64,000 nt of DNA from Luminiphilus sp051201685 (lineage in GTDB: Bacteria > Pseudomonadota > Gammaproteobacteria > Pseudomonadales > Halieaceae). A model generated the notes under the pieces. It saw only the letters and a program-made list of their open reading frames with translations. It ran no database searches and was not told the origin of the DNA. Positions 8,272 to 17,036 of this stretch are shown here, in pieces (positions within the stretch are counted from its first letter, which is position 1; every line of letters begins with the position of its first letter). Location of the stretch: positions 1,426,001-1,490,000 of the forward strand of contig NZ_CP179213.1 in the NCBI RefSeq assembly GCF_051201685.1. Reading direction: 5' to 3'. The position numbers and the translations under genes are program-made.

Positions 8272-8973
8272 ATGGGTATTTTTTCACGTATGTCAGACAT
8301 CGTTAACTCCAACATCAATGCGCTGTTAGACAGCGCAGAAGATCCAGAGAAGATGATTCGACTGATTATTCAGGAAATGGAGGACACCTTGGTTGAAGTG
8401 CGCAGCTCCTCTGCACGAGTACTGGCCGATCGTAAAACTGCTGAGCGGAAACTCTTACGGGTTACGCAAGAGGTCAGCGATTGGGAAGAAAAAGCCAAGT
8501 TGGCGATCAGCAAAGGACGAGAAGATCTCGCCAGAGCAGCGCTGCAAGAAAAGCGTGCGATTGAGGAAGAGCTGGAGGCTAGCGGTGCAGAGCTGCAGTC
8601 AGCTGATGAGCATATCGAACAGCTCAACAATGAGGTTAGTCAGCTGCAGCAAAAGCTATCGGATGCTAAAGCTAAGCAAAAGGCAATAGTGATGCGCTCG
8701 CAAACGGTGCATTCACGAATGGCCGTGAAGCGACAGATCCACCGCAGTGAGCTAGACGAAGCCTTTAGCAAGTTTGACAAGTTCGAGCGCAGGATGGACA
8801 ACCTAGAGGGGGAGCTCGATGCCATGGATTTAGGGCGTGAGGGTGGCCTGGCGGCAGAAATCGACGCTTTGCGTGACGACGACGCCCTCAACGAGGAGCT
8901 TGAAGCACTCAAACGCTCTATGCAGGGCAGCACCCCAAACAATGCTGAAAGTGCCGATGGCAGTGCTTCATAA
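8272..8973 (+). CDS. pspA: Phage shock protein A
   Basis: 233 residues, a PspA/IM30 (ESCRT-III-like) peripheral membrane protein. It begins with the amphipathic segment GIFSRMSDIVNSNINALLD typical of the family, followed by a nearly continuous coiled coil to about residue 215. In known systems PspA binds stressed inner membranes as an oligomer and, when unstressed, binds and inhibits PspF. E. coli PspA is 222 residues; the extra residues here are a polar tail. GGGAGAA precedes the ATG. It is the second gene of the sigma-54-driven operon. Confidence 0.95.
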   Translation: MGIFSRMSDIVNSNINALLDSAEDPEKMIRLIIQEMEDTLVEVRSSSARVLADRKTAERKLLRVTQEVSDWEEKAKLAISKGREDLARAALQEKRAIEEELEASGAELQSADEHIEQLNNEVSQLQQKLSDAKAKQKAIVMRSQTVHSRMAVKRQIHRSELDEAFSKFDKFERRMDNLEGELDAMDLGREGGLAAEIDALRDDDALNEELEALKRSMQGSTPNNAESADGSAS

Positions 8974-9045
8974 ACGTTGGGGATGAAAGCCCGTAGCTGG
9001 GTGATTACACTGACGACTTAATGCAATAGGGCAGGGAGCCACCGC

Positions 9046-9294
9046 ATGAATGTTTTTGAATTGATGTTTGTACCGATGGTGCTTTTTATGGTGGTTGTAG
9101 CGCCCATCTGGATAACAATGCACTACCGAAGTTTGAACAGATCTAGTCGTAGCCTGAGTGAAGATGATCGACAGTCGCTCGATGAAATGTTGGCGACGGT
9201 CGATAAGTTGAGTCAGCGAATAGTGTCACTGGAGTCGATCCTCGATGCGGATCACCCCAATTGGCGCGAATCTGAAAAATCTAGGAGTCAATAA
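9046..9294 (+). CDS. pspB: Phage shock protein B
   Basis: 82 residues. An N-terminal membrane helix (residues 4-24, ending APIWITMHY) is followed by a short cytosolic amphipathic helix (LDEMLATVDKLSQRIVSLES), as in PspB. With PspC it forms the inner-membrane complex that senses stress and draws PspA away from PspF. E. coli PspB is 74 residues. GGGAG lies ahead of the ATG. The last base of its stop codon is the first base of the pspC start (TAATG), so the two are translationally coupled. Confidence 0.9.
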   Translation: MNVFELMFVPMVLFMVVVAPIWITMHYRSLNRSSRSLSEDDRQSLDEMLATVDKLSQRIVSLESILDADHPNWRESEKSRSQ

Positions 9295-9752
9295 TGCGCA
9301 GGGATAAGCGAGACAGTTTTGGAAGACGCCGAAAACGTGGTTGGGGTATGGATCTGTATCGCAATGCGTCTGAGGGACTCATTGGTGGCGTCTGTGCGGG
9401 ATTGGCAGACCACTGGGGCGTGGCAACATGGATGGTTCGCCTCGCAGCGATCGCGTTGCTGTTGTTCACCGGGTCTTTGGCTTTTTGGGGCTATATCGTC
9501 GCCTGGATAGTTTTGTCGCCGCGGCCAACGCGCTGGGAGAATGGTGCCAGTGATGTCGAAGTGGAAATGGAGTACGACGAAGACCGTCATACCTATCGTA
9601 AAAAAACGGTATTTCATTACCCTGATTCGCCGACAGATCGCGTTCGTAAGGCGCAACAACGGCTTGATGAGGCGCTGGGACGGGTTCAATCTATGGAGCG
9701 TTACGTCACGTCTAGGCGCTATGACTTGAATCGCGAGTTTTCCAAGCTGTAA
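9294..9752 (+). CDS. pspC: Phage shock protein C
   Basis: 152 residues. The PspC domain is clear: LYRNASEGLIGGVCAGLADH (residues 20-39), then a membrane helix near residues 44-72. A charged cytosolic tail with a coiled-coil segment (VRKAQQRLDEALGRVQSMER) follows, which makes this protein longer than E. coli PspC (119). The N-terminus is strongly basic. It acts with PspB as membrane sensor and anchor in the Psp response. It is the last gene before the terminator at 9767. Confidence 0.92.
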   Translation: MRRDKRDSFGRRRKRGWGMDLYRNASEGLIGGVCAGLADHWGVATWMVRLAAIALLLFTGSLAFWGYIVAWIVLSPRPTRWENGASDVEVEMEYDEDRHTYRKKTVFHYPDSPTDRVRKAQQRLDEALGRVQSMERYVTSRRYDLNREFSKL

Positions 9753-9766
9753 GGAAAGGAGGCAGT

Positions 9767-9797
9767 GCGCTCGAGATTCCTCGGGCGCTGATTTTTT
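9767..9797 (+). terminator. Intrinsic terminator of the psp operon
   Basis: GCGCTCGAG-ATTC-CTCGGGCGC forms a 9-pair stem (one U-G pair) with a four-base loop, followed by TGA and six T. It lies 14 bases after the pspC stop. Confidence 0.8.
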
Positions 9798-9884
9798 GAC
9801 AGGCAGGTAGCTGAGTAGTTGTGAACCTACTGTCGTTCTGAGTGCGTATGTTCCAAGTTATTCAAGAGATCTCATCCTCGTTGT

Positions 9885-10724
9885 ATGCAAACCTTCACTG
9901 AATTATCTGCCGCAAGTACGGGTGATGCCCGTCCTTTGATCGTATTCGCCCATGCCAATGGGTATCCTCCCGAAAGTTATCGTCAACTCCTGACGCCTTT
10001 ACTGGCGCATTTTCGGATTCTAACGGTGGAGCATCGTCCCTTGTGGGCAGAGGGGGCTGCACCGCGCTCGCTGGACTGGGAGGTATACGCCTCAGATTTG
10101 TTGGCAACACTCGAACGCGAAGTCGATGAGCCGGTGTTTCTTTTGGGGCACTCCATGGGAGCAACCCTTGGCATGCTCACAGCATTGCGTGCGCCACACC
10201 TGTTCCGCGGAATTGTGGCTTTGGACCCCGTGCTCTTGCCATTTAAATATTGGGTTGTAGGGCAGTTCCTGCGCGTTGTGGGTAAGGAATTGCCCATGAT
10301 AAAAAGTGCGCTTAGGCGCCCGCACAACTTCGCCAGTTTTCAGGCGGCCCAAGAGTTTTACCGGGGCAAGCGGCCCTTCCGTCGAATCTCAGATGAAGTG
10401 CTCGCTGACTACGTACATGCCGGACATGCAGAGCGAGCAAGCGGGGACGTGGAATTGCGTTGGTCGGGTGCTTGGGAGGCTTGCGTTTATCGCTCGGCGC
10501 CCATGATGTACCGCCGCTTGCGTCGCTTGAATTTGCCGGCTTTGGCCATCGTGGGTCGCGATAGTGACGTTTTTGGCGCGGACAGCTTGGATATCTGGAA
10601 CCAAATGAAAGATAGCCGTGGAGTTCATGAGGTCGACGGAGGGCACTTGGTTCCTCTGGAAAACCCACAGGTGTGTGCTGATTATGTGGCAGAGTTCATT
10701 CGACAAGAATGCGGCAATCTCTGA
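9885..10724 (+). CDS. Alpha/beta hydrolase
   Basis: 279 residues, no signal peptide, so cytosolic. The serine-hydrolase triad is visible: nucleophile Ser90 in GHSMG, an Asp in VGRDSDVF (about 232), and His in DGGHLVPLENP (about 256). The oxyanion-side motif FAHANGYPPESY (residues 21-32) is the HxNG variant seen in a large uncharacterised subgroup. The substrate is unknown; such proteins may be esterases, lactonases or thioesterases. It stands alone between the psp terminator and the Usp gene, and its ribosome site is weak. Confidence 0.8.
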   Translation: MQTFTELSAASTGDARPLIVFAHANGYPPESYRQLLTPLLAHFRILTVEHRPLWAEGAAPRSLDWEVYASDLLATLEREVDEPVFLLGHSMGATLGMLTALRAPHLFRGIVALDPVLLPFKYWVVGQFLRVVGKELPMIKSALRRPHNFASFQAAQEFYRGKRPFRRISDEVLADYVHAGHAERASGDVELRWSGAWEACVYRSAPMMYRRLRRLNLPALAIVGRDSDVFGADSLDIWNQMKDSRGVHEVDGGHLVPLENPQVCADYVAEFIRQECGNL

Positions 10725-10829
10725 CAGCATCTCATCAGTATTGGGCGCTTAAAGTTTTGTGCACAGCCAGCAGACCTGCCTATACTGGTTAGACGCTATA
10801 ATGTAGCCGGTGTGAGATGAGGAATACTC

Positions 10830-11696
10830 ATGAGTAAAATATTGATTGTTGCTGGCCTCGAAGACAAGTGTGCGGCAACCTCCAGAGGCTTGCAGCTCGC
10901 CGAGCTTATGGATTTGCAGGTTGAGGTAGTGGCTTTCGCATATGCCAACCTCAAGCGCTTAAAGCTTGATAAAAGCGGTATAGCTGACGTCAAACAGCGG
11001 CTGCTCAATCAACGACGTCAGGCAGTCGATGCACAGCTCGAGCGGCTTGTCGGGCCTGAGCACCGAGTAAAGGTTAGCGTCATCTGGTCTGAAAATGTTC
11101 ATCCTTGGATTATAAAGCGAGCTGCGGGTGACTACGCAGCCGTGATTAAGGGGCGTCACCCTTCTGAATCGATGGGCTACACCTCTACCGACTGGCATTT
11201 GCTGCGTGAGTGTAAGGCGCCTGTTTTACTGGTCAGCCGACAGAAGTGGAAAAAGGGTAGCGCCATTATGGCGACGATAGATCTTGAAGCCACGGCCAAA
11301 GCCAAGCAGTCTTTAAACGCAGACGTTATTACGACGGCTCGTCATTATGCGGAGATGTTGCAAGTCGATTTGTCGGTATTGTGTGTCATCGACGTGCCGA
11401 CTTTACTAGTGGACTTTGATCTGATTGATGCTCGAACCTACGCGAACGAACGAATGAAAGAGTTGCAGCCCGCCTTGGCGGCGCTGGCAAAAAAAACCGG
11501 TTTGCCAGTATCCAAGTTCAAGCTCAAGCGCGGGCCCGTAGCAAAGACAATCGTGTCCGAAGCCGCCGATTCAAAGGCGCAGCTGGTCGTAATGGGTACG
11601 GTGGGTCGTCGCGGTGTGCGAGCGCAGCTACTGGGTAATACCGCTGAAGAAGCGCTGCAGCTCTTGAAAACCGATACCTTAACGCTGAAGCCTTGA
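10830..11696 (+). CDS. Tandem universal stress protein (UspE-like)
   Basis: 288 residues made of two Usp domains (about 1-140 and 145-285). The second keeps the ATP-binding pattern GxxGxxxxxxxxxG in MGTVGRRGVRAQLLGNT near the C-terminus; the first is less well conserved there. Tandem UspE-type proteins act in the cytosol in stress survival and motility control, but no direct biochemical activity is established for most. GAGGA precedes the ATG. It is read in the same direction as ppk1, 80 bases away, which fits a shared stress or phosphate role, though no common promoter can be shown. Confidence 0.85.
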   Translation: MSKILIVAGLEDKCAATSRGLQLAELMDLQVEVVAFAYANLKRLKLDKSGIADVKQRLLNQRRQAVDAQLERLVGPEHRVKVSVIWSENVHPWIIKRAAGDYAAVIKGRHPSESMGYTSTDWHLLRECKAPVLLVSRQKWKKGSAIMATIDLEATAKAKQSLNADVITTARHYAEMLQVDLSVLCVIDVPTLLVDFDLIDARTYANERMKELQPALAALAKKTGLPVSKFKLKRGPVAKTIVSEAADSKAQLVVMGTVGRRGVRAQLLGNTAEEALQLLKTDTLTLKP

Positions 11697-11776
11697 ATCG
11701 GTGCTGCCGGGCACTAATGATCGCATTTGTTGAGTTGTGCCTATGACTTCCTAATCAAGGGTGGCGCCAATACCTT

Positions 11777-13924
11777 ATGAGTCAGACCCCCATTGAAGAT
11801 CTCTTGGCTGACCTTGGTGAGCCAGATACCTACCCCAGAGAGTTGAGCTGGCTCAGTTTTAACGCCCGTGTTTTGCAGGAAGCCCAAGATAAAGACGTGC
11901 CCTTAATTCAGCGAGTGCGCTACCTCGGAATTTTCTCCAATAATCTAGACGAATTTTTCAGAGTGCGGGTTGCGGAGGTCCGGCGCTTAATTTCTATGTC
12001 TAATGGTAAAAGCCGACAGCGCGCTGAAAAGTTACTGGCGGCGATTCAATACCGTGTGCTGACATTGCAGCAAGAATTTGAAGCCATTTATGTAAAGTTG
12101 CTGAGAGAACTCACTCGAAAGGGCGTCTATCTCATCAATGAAACTCAATTGCAGGAAGGTCAGCTGGCGTTTGTGGAAGCGTTCTTCCACAGCAAAGTAA
12201 AGCCAGAACTTGAACCCATCTTACTGAGAGATGATCAGCCTATCCCTCATCTGACTGATGAGTCGCTTTATCTTGCCGTCGATATTGAGACGACGTCAGG
12301 GCCCCAATATGCGCTGCTTGAGGTTCCTACTAAAAAATTGGGACGTTTTATTGAGGTTCCTGGCCGTAAGCACGGCAAGGGCAGCAAGGGTAGGGTGTTC
12401 ATTGTGCTCGATAACATTATTAGAGCGTGCTTACCTCAGGTGTTTCGTGGTGTCTTTGAGATTGAATCTGTCTCTGCTTACTGTTTTAAGTTTTCCAGGG
12501 ACGCTGAGCTTGAGATTGACTCCAGTATTAATGAGAGCTTGATAGCGAAAATGGCGTCGGGCCTTAAACAACGTCGCAGGGCAGACGCCGTGCGCTTTGT
12601 ATTTGATGAAAAGATGCCAAGGCGGATGCTGGATTACCTGCGAAAGCGGTTTGGCTTTGGCAAATATGACAGCATGATCCCGGGGGCTCGATACCATAAT
12701 TCAAAAGATTTTATGGGGTTTCCTAACCCGGGTTCTAAATATCTCGAGTTTAAACCGCGTCCCACGATACCGATTGCGCGATTAGAGGGTGATGGCAGTA
12801 TTTTTGCGGCGATCCGAGAGCAGGATGTGTTTCTGTATTATCCCTACCACGCTTTTGATTACATCATTGACGTACTGAAGACCGCAGCACTGGACCCCGA
12901 TGTCATTAAGATTCGAATTTGTTTGTATCGTGTTGCCGAAAATTCGCGGGTTGTAGATGCCCTGATCAATGCTAACGATAACGGCAAAGCAGTTCAGGTT
13001 GTCGTAGAGCTGGCCGCGCGGTTCGATGAGCAGGCCAATATTGCTTGGGCACAGCGCCTGACCGATACGGGAATTGAGGTTATTTTTGGGATTCCAGGTT
13101 TAAAGGTCCACAGCAAACTATTTTTGATTGAGCGCCGAGAGTCACAAAAAGTGCGCTATTACAGTCATATTGGAACCGGTAACTTCAATGAAAAATCTGC
13201 GCGTCTGTATACCGATTTTTCACTCCTAACCTTCGATCAAACCATTGGGCGTGATGTAGCGAAGGTTTTCGATTTTCTTAAATTTAACTACCGACGCCCC
13301 GATTATGAACAGCTGCTGGTGTCTCCACATAGCTCCCGTTCCGGTCTCATGGCCATGATTGACAGGGAAATTCAGCACGCGAAAGGGGGTTATCGCGCGG
13401 CGATGATTCTGAAGTGCAACAATCTGGTTGACCAGCAATTGTCTAATAAGCTCTACGAGGCAAGTCAGGCCGGTGTTGAAATTCGATTAATCATCCGAGG
13501 GATGTGCTCGCTGTTGCCAGGTGTCGAGGGCCTGTCAGAAAATATCGAAGCGATCAGTATCGTGGATCGGTATCTTGAGCATGCCAGAGTGTATGTATTT
13601 CATAACCGAGGCCATCCTGCTTATTATTTTGGTTCCGCCGATTTAATGACCCGTAATATCGACTTTAGAGTAGAGGTTTTGTGCCCCCTGCTTGATGTTA
13701 ATGCGCAAAAAATGCTCCAAGATATCCTTGATCAACAATGGCATGACAATGTTAAAGCCCGAAGGCTCAATACCCATCAAGACAACGTATTGCTGTCCTC
13801 AGCAAAGCATATGGCTAACCTTCAATCTCAGGAAACAATCTACCGGTACTTGTCTACGGGTAAGCTTCCGCGCTATCCGAAGTCAAAAATGAGGCAACCA
13901 TCAATGCGCCGCAGGAGAGGGTAG
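11777..13924 (+). CDS. ppk1: Polyphosphate kinase 1
   Basis: 715 residues. PPK1 reversibly polymerises the ATP terminal phosphate into inorganic polyphosphate at the inner membrane. Family order is visible: N domain (RELSWLSFNARVLQEAQD, residues 21-38; NNLDEFFRVRVAEVRR), head domain, and two phospholipase-D-like C domains. The autophosphorylated histidine is His445 in LKVHSKLF and the second catalytic histidine is His602 in RYLEHARVY. The length is slightly above E. coli Ppk (688). No ppx follows; instead a DUF808 membrane gene starts 4 bases after the stop, suggesting an operon. Confidence 0.96.
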   Translation: MSQTPIEDLLADLGEPDTYPRELSWLSFNARVLQEAQDKDVPLIQRVRYLGIFSNNLDEFFRVRVAEVRRLISMSNGKSRQRAEKLLAAIQYRVLTLQQEFEAIYVKLLRELTRKGVYLINETQLQEGQLAFVEAFFHSKVKPELEPILLRDDQPIPHLTDESLYLAVDIETTSGPQYALLEVPTKKLGRFIEVPGRKHGKGSKGRVFIVLDNIIRACLPQVFRGVFEIESVSAYCFKFSRDAELEIDSSINESLIAKMASGLKQRRRADAVRFVFDEKMPRRMLDYLRKRFGFGKYDSMIPGARYHNSKDFMGFPNPGSKYLEFKPRPTIPIARLEGDGSIFAAIREQDVFLYYPYHAFDYIIDVLKTAALDPDVIKIRICLYRVAENSRVVDALINANDNGKAVQVVVELAARFDEQANIAWAQRLTDTGIEVIFGIPGLKVHSKLFLIERRESQKVRYYSHIGTGNFNEKSARLYTDFSLLTFDQTIGRDVAKVFDFLKFNYRRPDYEQLLVSPHSSRSGLMAMIDREIQHAKGGYRAAMILKCNNLVDQQLSNKLYEASQAGVEIRLIIRGMCSLLPGVEGLSENIEAISIVDRYLEHARVYVFHNRGHPAYYFGSADLMTRNIDFRVEVLCPLLDVNAQKMLQDILDQQWHDNVKARRLNTHQDNVLLSSAKHMANLQSQETIYRYLSTGKLPRYPKSKMRQPSMRRRRG

Positions 13925-13928
13925 GTTT

Positions 13929-14837
13929 ATGGCTTTTGGTAGTTTATTAGCGTTGGTCGACGATATCGCTGCTGTACTTGATGATGTCGCTCTGATGTCG
14001 AAGATAGCAGCAAAAAAAACCGCGGGTGTTCTCGGTGATGATTTGGCAGTAAACGCTGAGCGCGTACTGGGTGTCAGACCCGACCGTGAGTTGCCGGTTG
14101 TCTGGGCCGTCGCAAAAGGCTCCTTTATCAATAAGCTTATTTTGGTTCCGGCGGCGTTGGTGATCTCTGCATTTGCGCCGGCGCTCATCACACCATTGCT
14201 GGTGTGTGGCGGCCTGTATTTATGTTTCGAGGGCGCGGAGAAATTGCTTCATGGTGTTTCAGCACACTCGGAGGAAGAGGCCGCAGAGGTGATGCAACAT
14301 CTGGCCGATCCTGACTGCGATCTGGCGCAGTTGGAGCGCGATAAAATTCGGGGTGCTGTGCGCACAGACTTTATTTTATCGGCTGAAATTATCGTGCTGA
14401 CCTTGGGGGTGGTAGAGGGCCAGGAGCAGCTCACGCAGCTTATAGTCCTAGCGGGTATTGCAACGTTAATGACTATTGGGGTTTATGGCTTGGTGGCGTG
14501 TATCGTCAAGATTGATGACTTAGGGCTTTTGCTAACCCAGCGAGAGGGGCCAAGTTATTGGCATCGAGCTTTGCGCCGAGTGGGAGGGGCATTGCTGTGG
14601 TTTGCACCACGACTTATGAAAGGGCTTTCTGTGGTGGGTACCGTTGCCATGTTCTTAGTAGGGGGCGGAATTCTATTGCATGCGATGCCAGCGGTTGCCC
14701 ATAGTGTCGAGCAGTTTTCGGCTCAGTTAGGTGGAGCGGCGATTGTGCTGCCGACATTGTGTGGCGGGGTATTGGGGCTCTGTGCAGGTTTTCTGACGGT
14801 TAAGGTGTTTGAGGGTTTTGCTGCGCTGCGCGGCTGA
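13929..14837 (+). CDS. DUF808 (YedI-like) inner-membrane protein
   Basis: 302 residues with about six membrane segments. The N-terminus has the DUF808 pattern LLALVDDIAAVLDDVALMSK followed by AAKKTAGVLGDDLAVNAE. The family is widespread in Proteobacteria (E. coli YedI, about 305 residues) and has no known function. GGAGAGGG precedes the ATG, and only 4 bases separate it from the ppk1 stop, so the two are probably translated from one message. A link to polyphosphate or ion balance would be inference only. Confidence 0.85.
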   Translation: MAFGSLLALVDDIAAVLDDVALMSKIAAKKTAGVLGDDLAVNAERVLGVRPDRELPVVWAVAKGSFINKLILVPAALVISAFAPALITPLLVCGGLYLCFEGAEKLLHGVSAHSEEEAAEVMQHLADPDCDLAQLERDKIRGAVRTDFILSAEIIVLTLGVVEGQEQLTQLIVLAGIATLMTIGVYGLVACIVKIDDLGLLLTQREGPSYWHRALRRVGGALLWFAPRLMKGLSVVGTVAMFLVGGGILLHAMPAVAHSVEQFSAQLGGAAIVLPTLCGGVLGLCAGFLTVKVFEGFAALRG

Positions 14838-14976
14838 TGTTTCGTTGTCCCGCGCTGACCGCTTCCAATCTGCTGGAGGCAAAAGCCGCTGATTTGAGGG
14901 CGAGGTTGAAACTTGTGGACACCCCGTAGCAATAAAAGTAGAGCAGAGGCGAATTCATGCAGTGGCTTGCACTGCC

Positions 14977-15675
14977 TCAGGACCCATAGTAGCAAATTTC
15001 CATGTTGAGACCTTTGCCGTCTTTTTCTGGTGTTGCAGGTAGCGTTTGAAATTTCCCGCACCGGACCATAAGGGCTAAGCAACAGGCGTCTAATATGTCG
15101 TCCGCGGCGACATCCTTGCGGCGCGTTGTGGCTAAAATATTCTCAGTCAGTGTCGTAACACGGTCATCAAGTTGACGCAGCAACGCCAAACGCTCTTGAA
15201 ATCCTTCCGCTGTTTTCTTTTTATGACACAGCGAGGCGCCATTTATCGCGTTAAACGCAACTTCGGGGTGGGCCTCGCGTAAAAGCACGCTGGGGCTGGA
15301 GGTTTTCCGGAGCCAACCGTCAACTTCACGAATCTTTGGCAGCAAGTAATAAGATTGTTTGCTGAGTCCGCTGCCGCTTTGTTGGCGATTGAGTGCATTA
15401 GCCTCAGGGTAATCCTTGCCTTTGAGAGCGAGCCGAGTTGGTGTTGGAAACACAGAGCTCGAGAATTTACGCCCCAGCATCTGGCGAGCTGCCCGGTCAC
15501 ACAATCTAGGGCCTTTATCAGACAGTCCGATGGGCATATCGATAAAGGCATGTGTTGCGGCTGGTACCGTGAGTAGATCGCTGAGTGTGGTGCTGAAAAG
15601 CCAGCCCAGCTCGCTCGGGCTGTACCAAACGCCAATCCAGCCCCCTCGGCAACCATCAATGCCCAAAACTCTCAT
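14977..15675 (-). CDS. DUF429 family protein
   Basis: 232 residues, soluble. It starts with the family motif VLGIDGCRGGWIG and has FIDMPIGL (about 47-54), with acidic residues placed as in RNase H-like or nuclease-like folds, and a C-terminal AADDILDACCLALM. DUF429 proteins are predicted to be RNase H-fold nucleases of unknown substrate. It converges on the DUF808 gene (139 bases between stops). The strong terminator just upstream separates it from the preceding small gene, so it needs its own promoter or read-through. Confidence 0.8.
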   Translation of the reverse strand: MRVLGIDGCRGGWIGVWYSPSELGWLFSTTLSDLLTVPAATHAFIDMPIGLSDKGPRLCDRAARQMLGRKFSSSVFPTPTRLALKGKDYPEANALNRQQSGSGLSKQSYYLLPKIREVDGWLRKTSSPSVLLREAHPEVAFNAINGASLCHKKKTAEGFQERLALLRQLDDRVTTLTENILATTRRKDVAADDILDACCLALMVRCGKFQTLPATPEKDGKGLNMEICYYGS

Positions 15676-15683
15676 TCATCACC

Positions 15684-15714
15684 CCAAAAAAACGGCCCAC
15701 CGAAGTGAGCCGTT
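15684..15714 (-). terminator. Strong intrinsic terminator with UUCG loop
   Basis: Read on the minus strand, AACGGCTCAC-TTCG-GTGGGCCGTT makes a ten-pair stem (one U-G pair) closed by the very stable C(UUCG)G tetraloop, followed by seven T. It ends the small gene at 15746-16027. Confidence 0.92.
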
Positions 15715-15745
15715 AGTTATTTATCGCTGATGATGATGCCGGAGT

Positions 15746-16027
15746 TTAGCGGAAGTCGCCACCGCGGACGTTGTAAAAGGGCTTCGTTGAGCCGTCCTGC
15801 TCAATCGACATGAATTGAGTGTGCTCGGGGTTCTGTATGACCACTTCAATATCTTGGAAGAGCGGTCGACGAACGAACGCTAGGGTCCATCCAAACTGAC
15901 TCTTTGCGGTAAGCGTTACCGATTGCTCAAAGCTCAGTAGATTCTCGAGTTGGTCTGGAACGGCAGGTTGCCTTCCGCGACGTTCGGAGGTTGCGCTGTG
16001 TGTGGGAAGCGCTGCTGGTGAGTTCAT
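15746..16027 (-). CDS. Conserved hypothetical small protein
   Basis: 93 residues that I do not recognise. The first 30 are polar and low in structure (MNSPAALPTHSATSERRGRQ). The rest looks like a small beta-rich domain (VTLTAKSQFGWTLAFVRRPLF, then DIEVVIQNPEHTQFMSIEQDGS). No signal peptide or membrane helix is visible. It is monocistronic with its own strong terminator, which usually goes with a well-expressed gene. The ribosome site is modest (AGAGTG). Confidence 0.65.
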   Translation of the reverse strand: MNSPAALPTHSATSERRGRQPAVPDQLENLLSFEQSVTLTAKSQFGWTLAFVRRPLFQDIEVVIQNPEHTQFMSIEQDGSTKPFYNVRGGDFR

Positions 16028-16173
16028 GTAACACTCTAACTCTGGATGCTAATGACCTTTCAATCTAACGAATTGTCGCTTTGGCACAAAGTTAAACCGC
16101 TGGTTAGTGTGAGGGTCGTCACAAAACTATGAAAAAAGCGCACTTTCACTACTCTGTTGGGGGCGCTCACAGC

Positions 16174-17034
16174 CTAGAACAACCAGGCTGCCACAGCAGT
16201 TCGATTAGCAATAACCACTTGTTGGGCCTTGGGGTCGGTTAAGGGGTCCCCTGTGTGAACATTCAGCAGCTGCAACAAGTAATTTGCCAACCGGGCTCGG
16301 ACATGAACGTTTAAGTAGCCATCAGTCATTCCAAAATCTGTCGCGACCACATCTTGTTGGGCGTCTGAGAGACGAGGGTCGGGCTTGAGTACTAGCTCGA
16401 TCGTTTTATGCCAGTCGTGATCATCATCACTATGTTGAGTTGCTTCGCCCAGCAGTTCTGGGATTCCTCTAAATCGGCTTAGGACAAAGTCACGAAACCC
16501 TTGATTTTGTTCGCACCAACCCCTGACGTGCCAGCGTAGCCCAGTCCAAACAAGGGTATGGGGGGCAATGATGCGGCCTTCTCGGCTGGGGTTATTGAGT
16601 GATACGTAGTCGACTTCCAAGCGCTGCTGTTCACGAGCTGCTTGTAGCAGAGGGCGCAGCAGTTCCGGAGATACGGGACGGATTGGAGGCTCTAAAACTT
16701 CAGTATTTGCATGGGGTAGGGCAACAGAGGAAAACGTGCGGTGCAGTTCACTGCGATTGGCGAGCAGTTGGAGATACTCTTCTGCGAGACCCTGGGTAAC
16801 GGTGGGCTTGAAGTGGGCGTTGGGTTCATAGCCTTTGAGAAACTTGTCGTAGCGAAGGTTTTCGGGTGCCACGCTTCGGTTGTAGGTATTGATGTCCTTG
16901 CTGGCTTGCTGCCGCCCAATGCCAAAGGTTTCCACGAGGTGACGAGTGGTTAGCCGACCCTCCCACAGGGCAATACATTCAATGAACCGATACCGTAGTA
17001 AAAGATCCCATCGATAGGGGAGGGCCTGTTCCAT
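16174..17034 (-). CDS. WYL-domain transcriptional regulator (BrxR/CapW-like layout)
   Basis: 286 residues. An N-terminal winged helix (about 10-55: IALWEGRLTTRHLVETFGIGRQQASKDI) is followed by a central WYL domain (about 130-200: DYVSLNNPSREGRIIAPHTL, then GLRWHVRGWCE) and a C-terminal extension. This layout is that of the BrxR/CapW family, which represses phage-defence operons, but also of many ordinary WYL regulators. Here the ATG lies 2 bases after the stop of a PLP decarboxylase, so it belongs to that operon and no defence genes are near. A ligand-responsive local regulator is the simplest reading. Confidence 0.8.
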   Translation of the reverse strand: MEQALPYRWDLLLRYRFIECIALWEGRLTTRHLVETFGIGRQQASKDINTYNRSVAPENLRYDKFLKGYEPNAHFKPTVTQGLAEEYLQLLANRSELHRTFSSVALPHANTEVLEPPIRPVSPELLRPLLQAAREQQRLEVDYVSLNNPSREGRIIAPHTLVWTGLRWHVRGWCEQNQGFRDFVLSRFRGIPELLGEATQHSDDDHDWHKTIELVLKPDPRLSDAQQDVVATDFGMTDGYLNVHVRARLANYLLQLLNVHTGDPLTDPKAQQVVIANRTAVAAWLF

Positions 17035-17036
17035 GC

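Noticed and set aside
16085..16100. TTGGCAC sequence as a sigma-54 promoter before the WYL or small gene
   Set aside because: The -12 GC is missing at the required spacing and it points away from the nearby minus-strand genes.
16174..17034. WYL regulator as a sign of a phage-defence island
   Set aside because: No nuclease, CBASS, BREX, R-M or toxin genes lie nearby; the gene is coupled to a metabolic decarboxylase.
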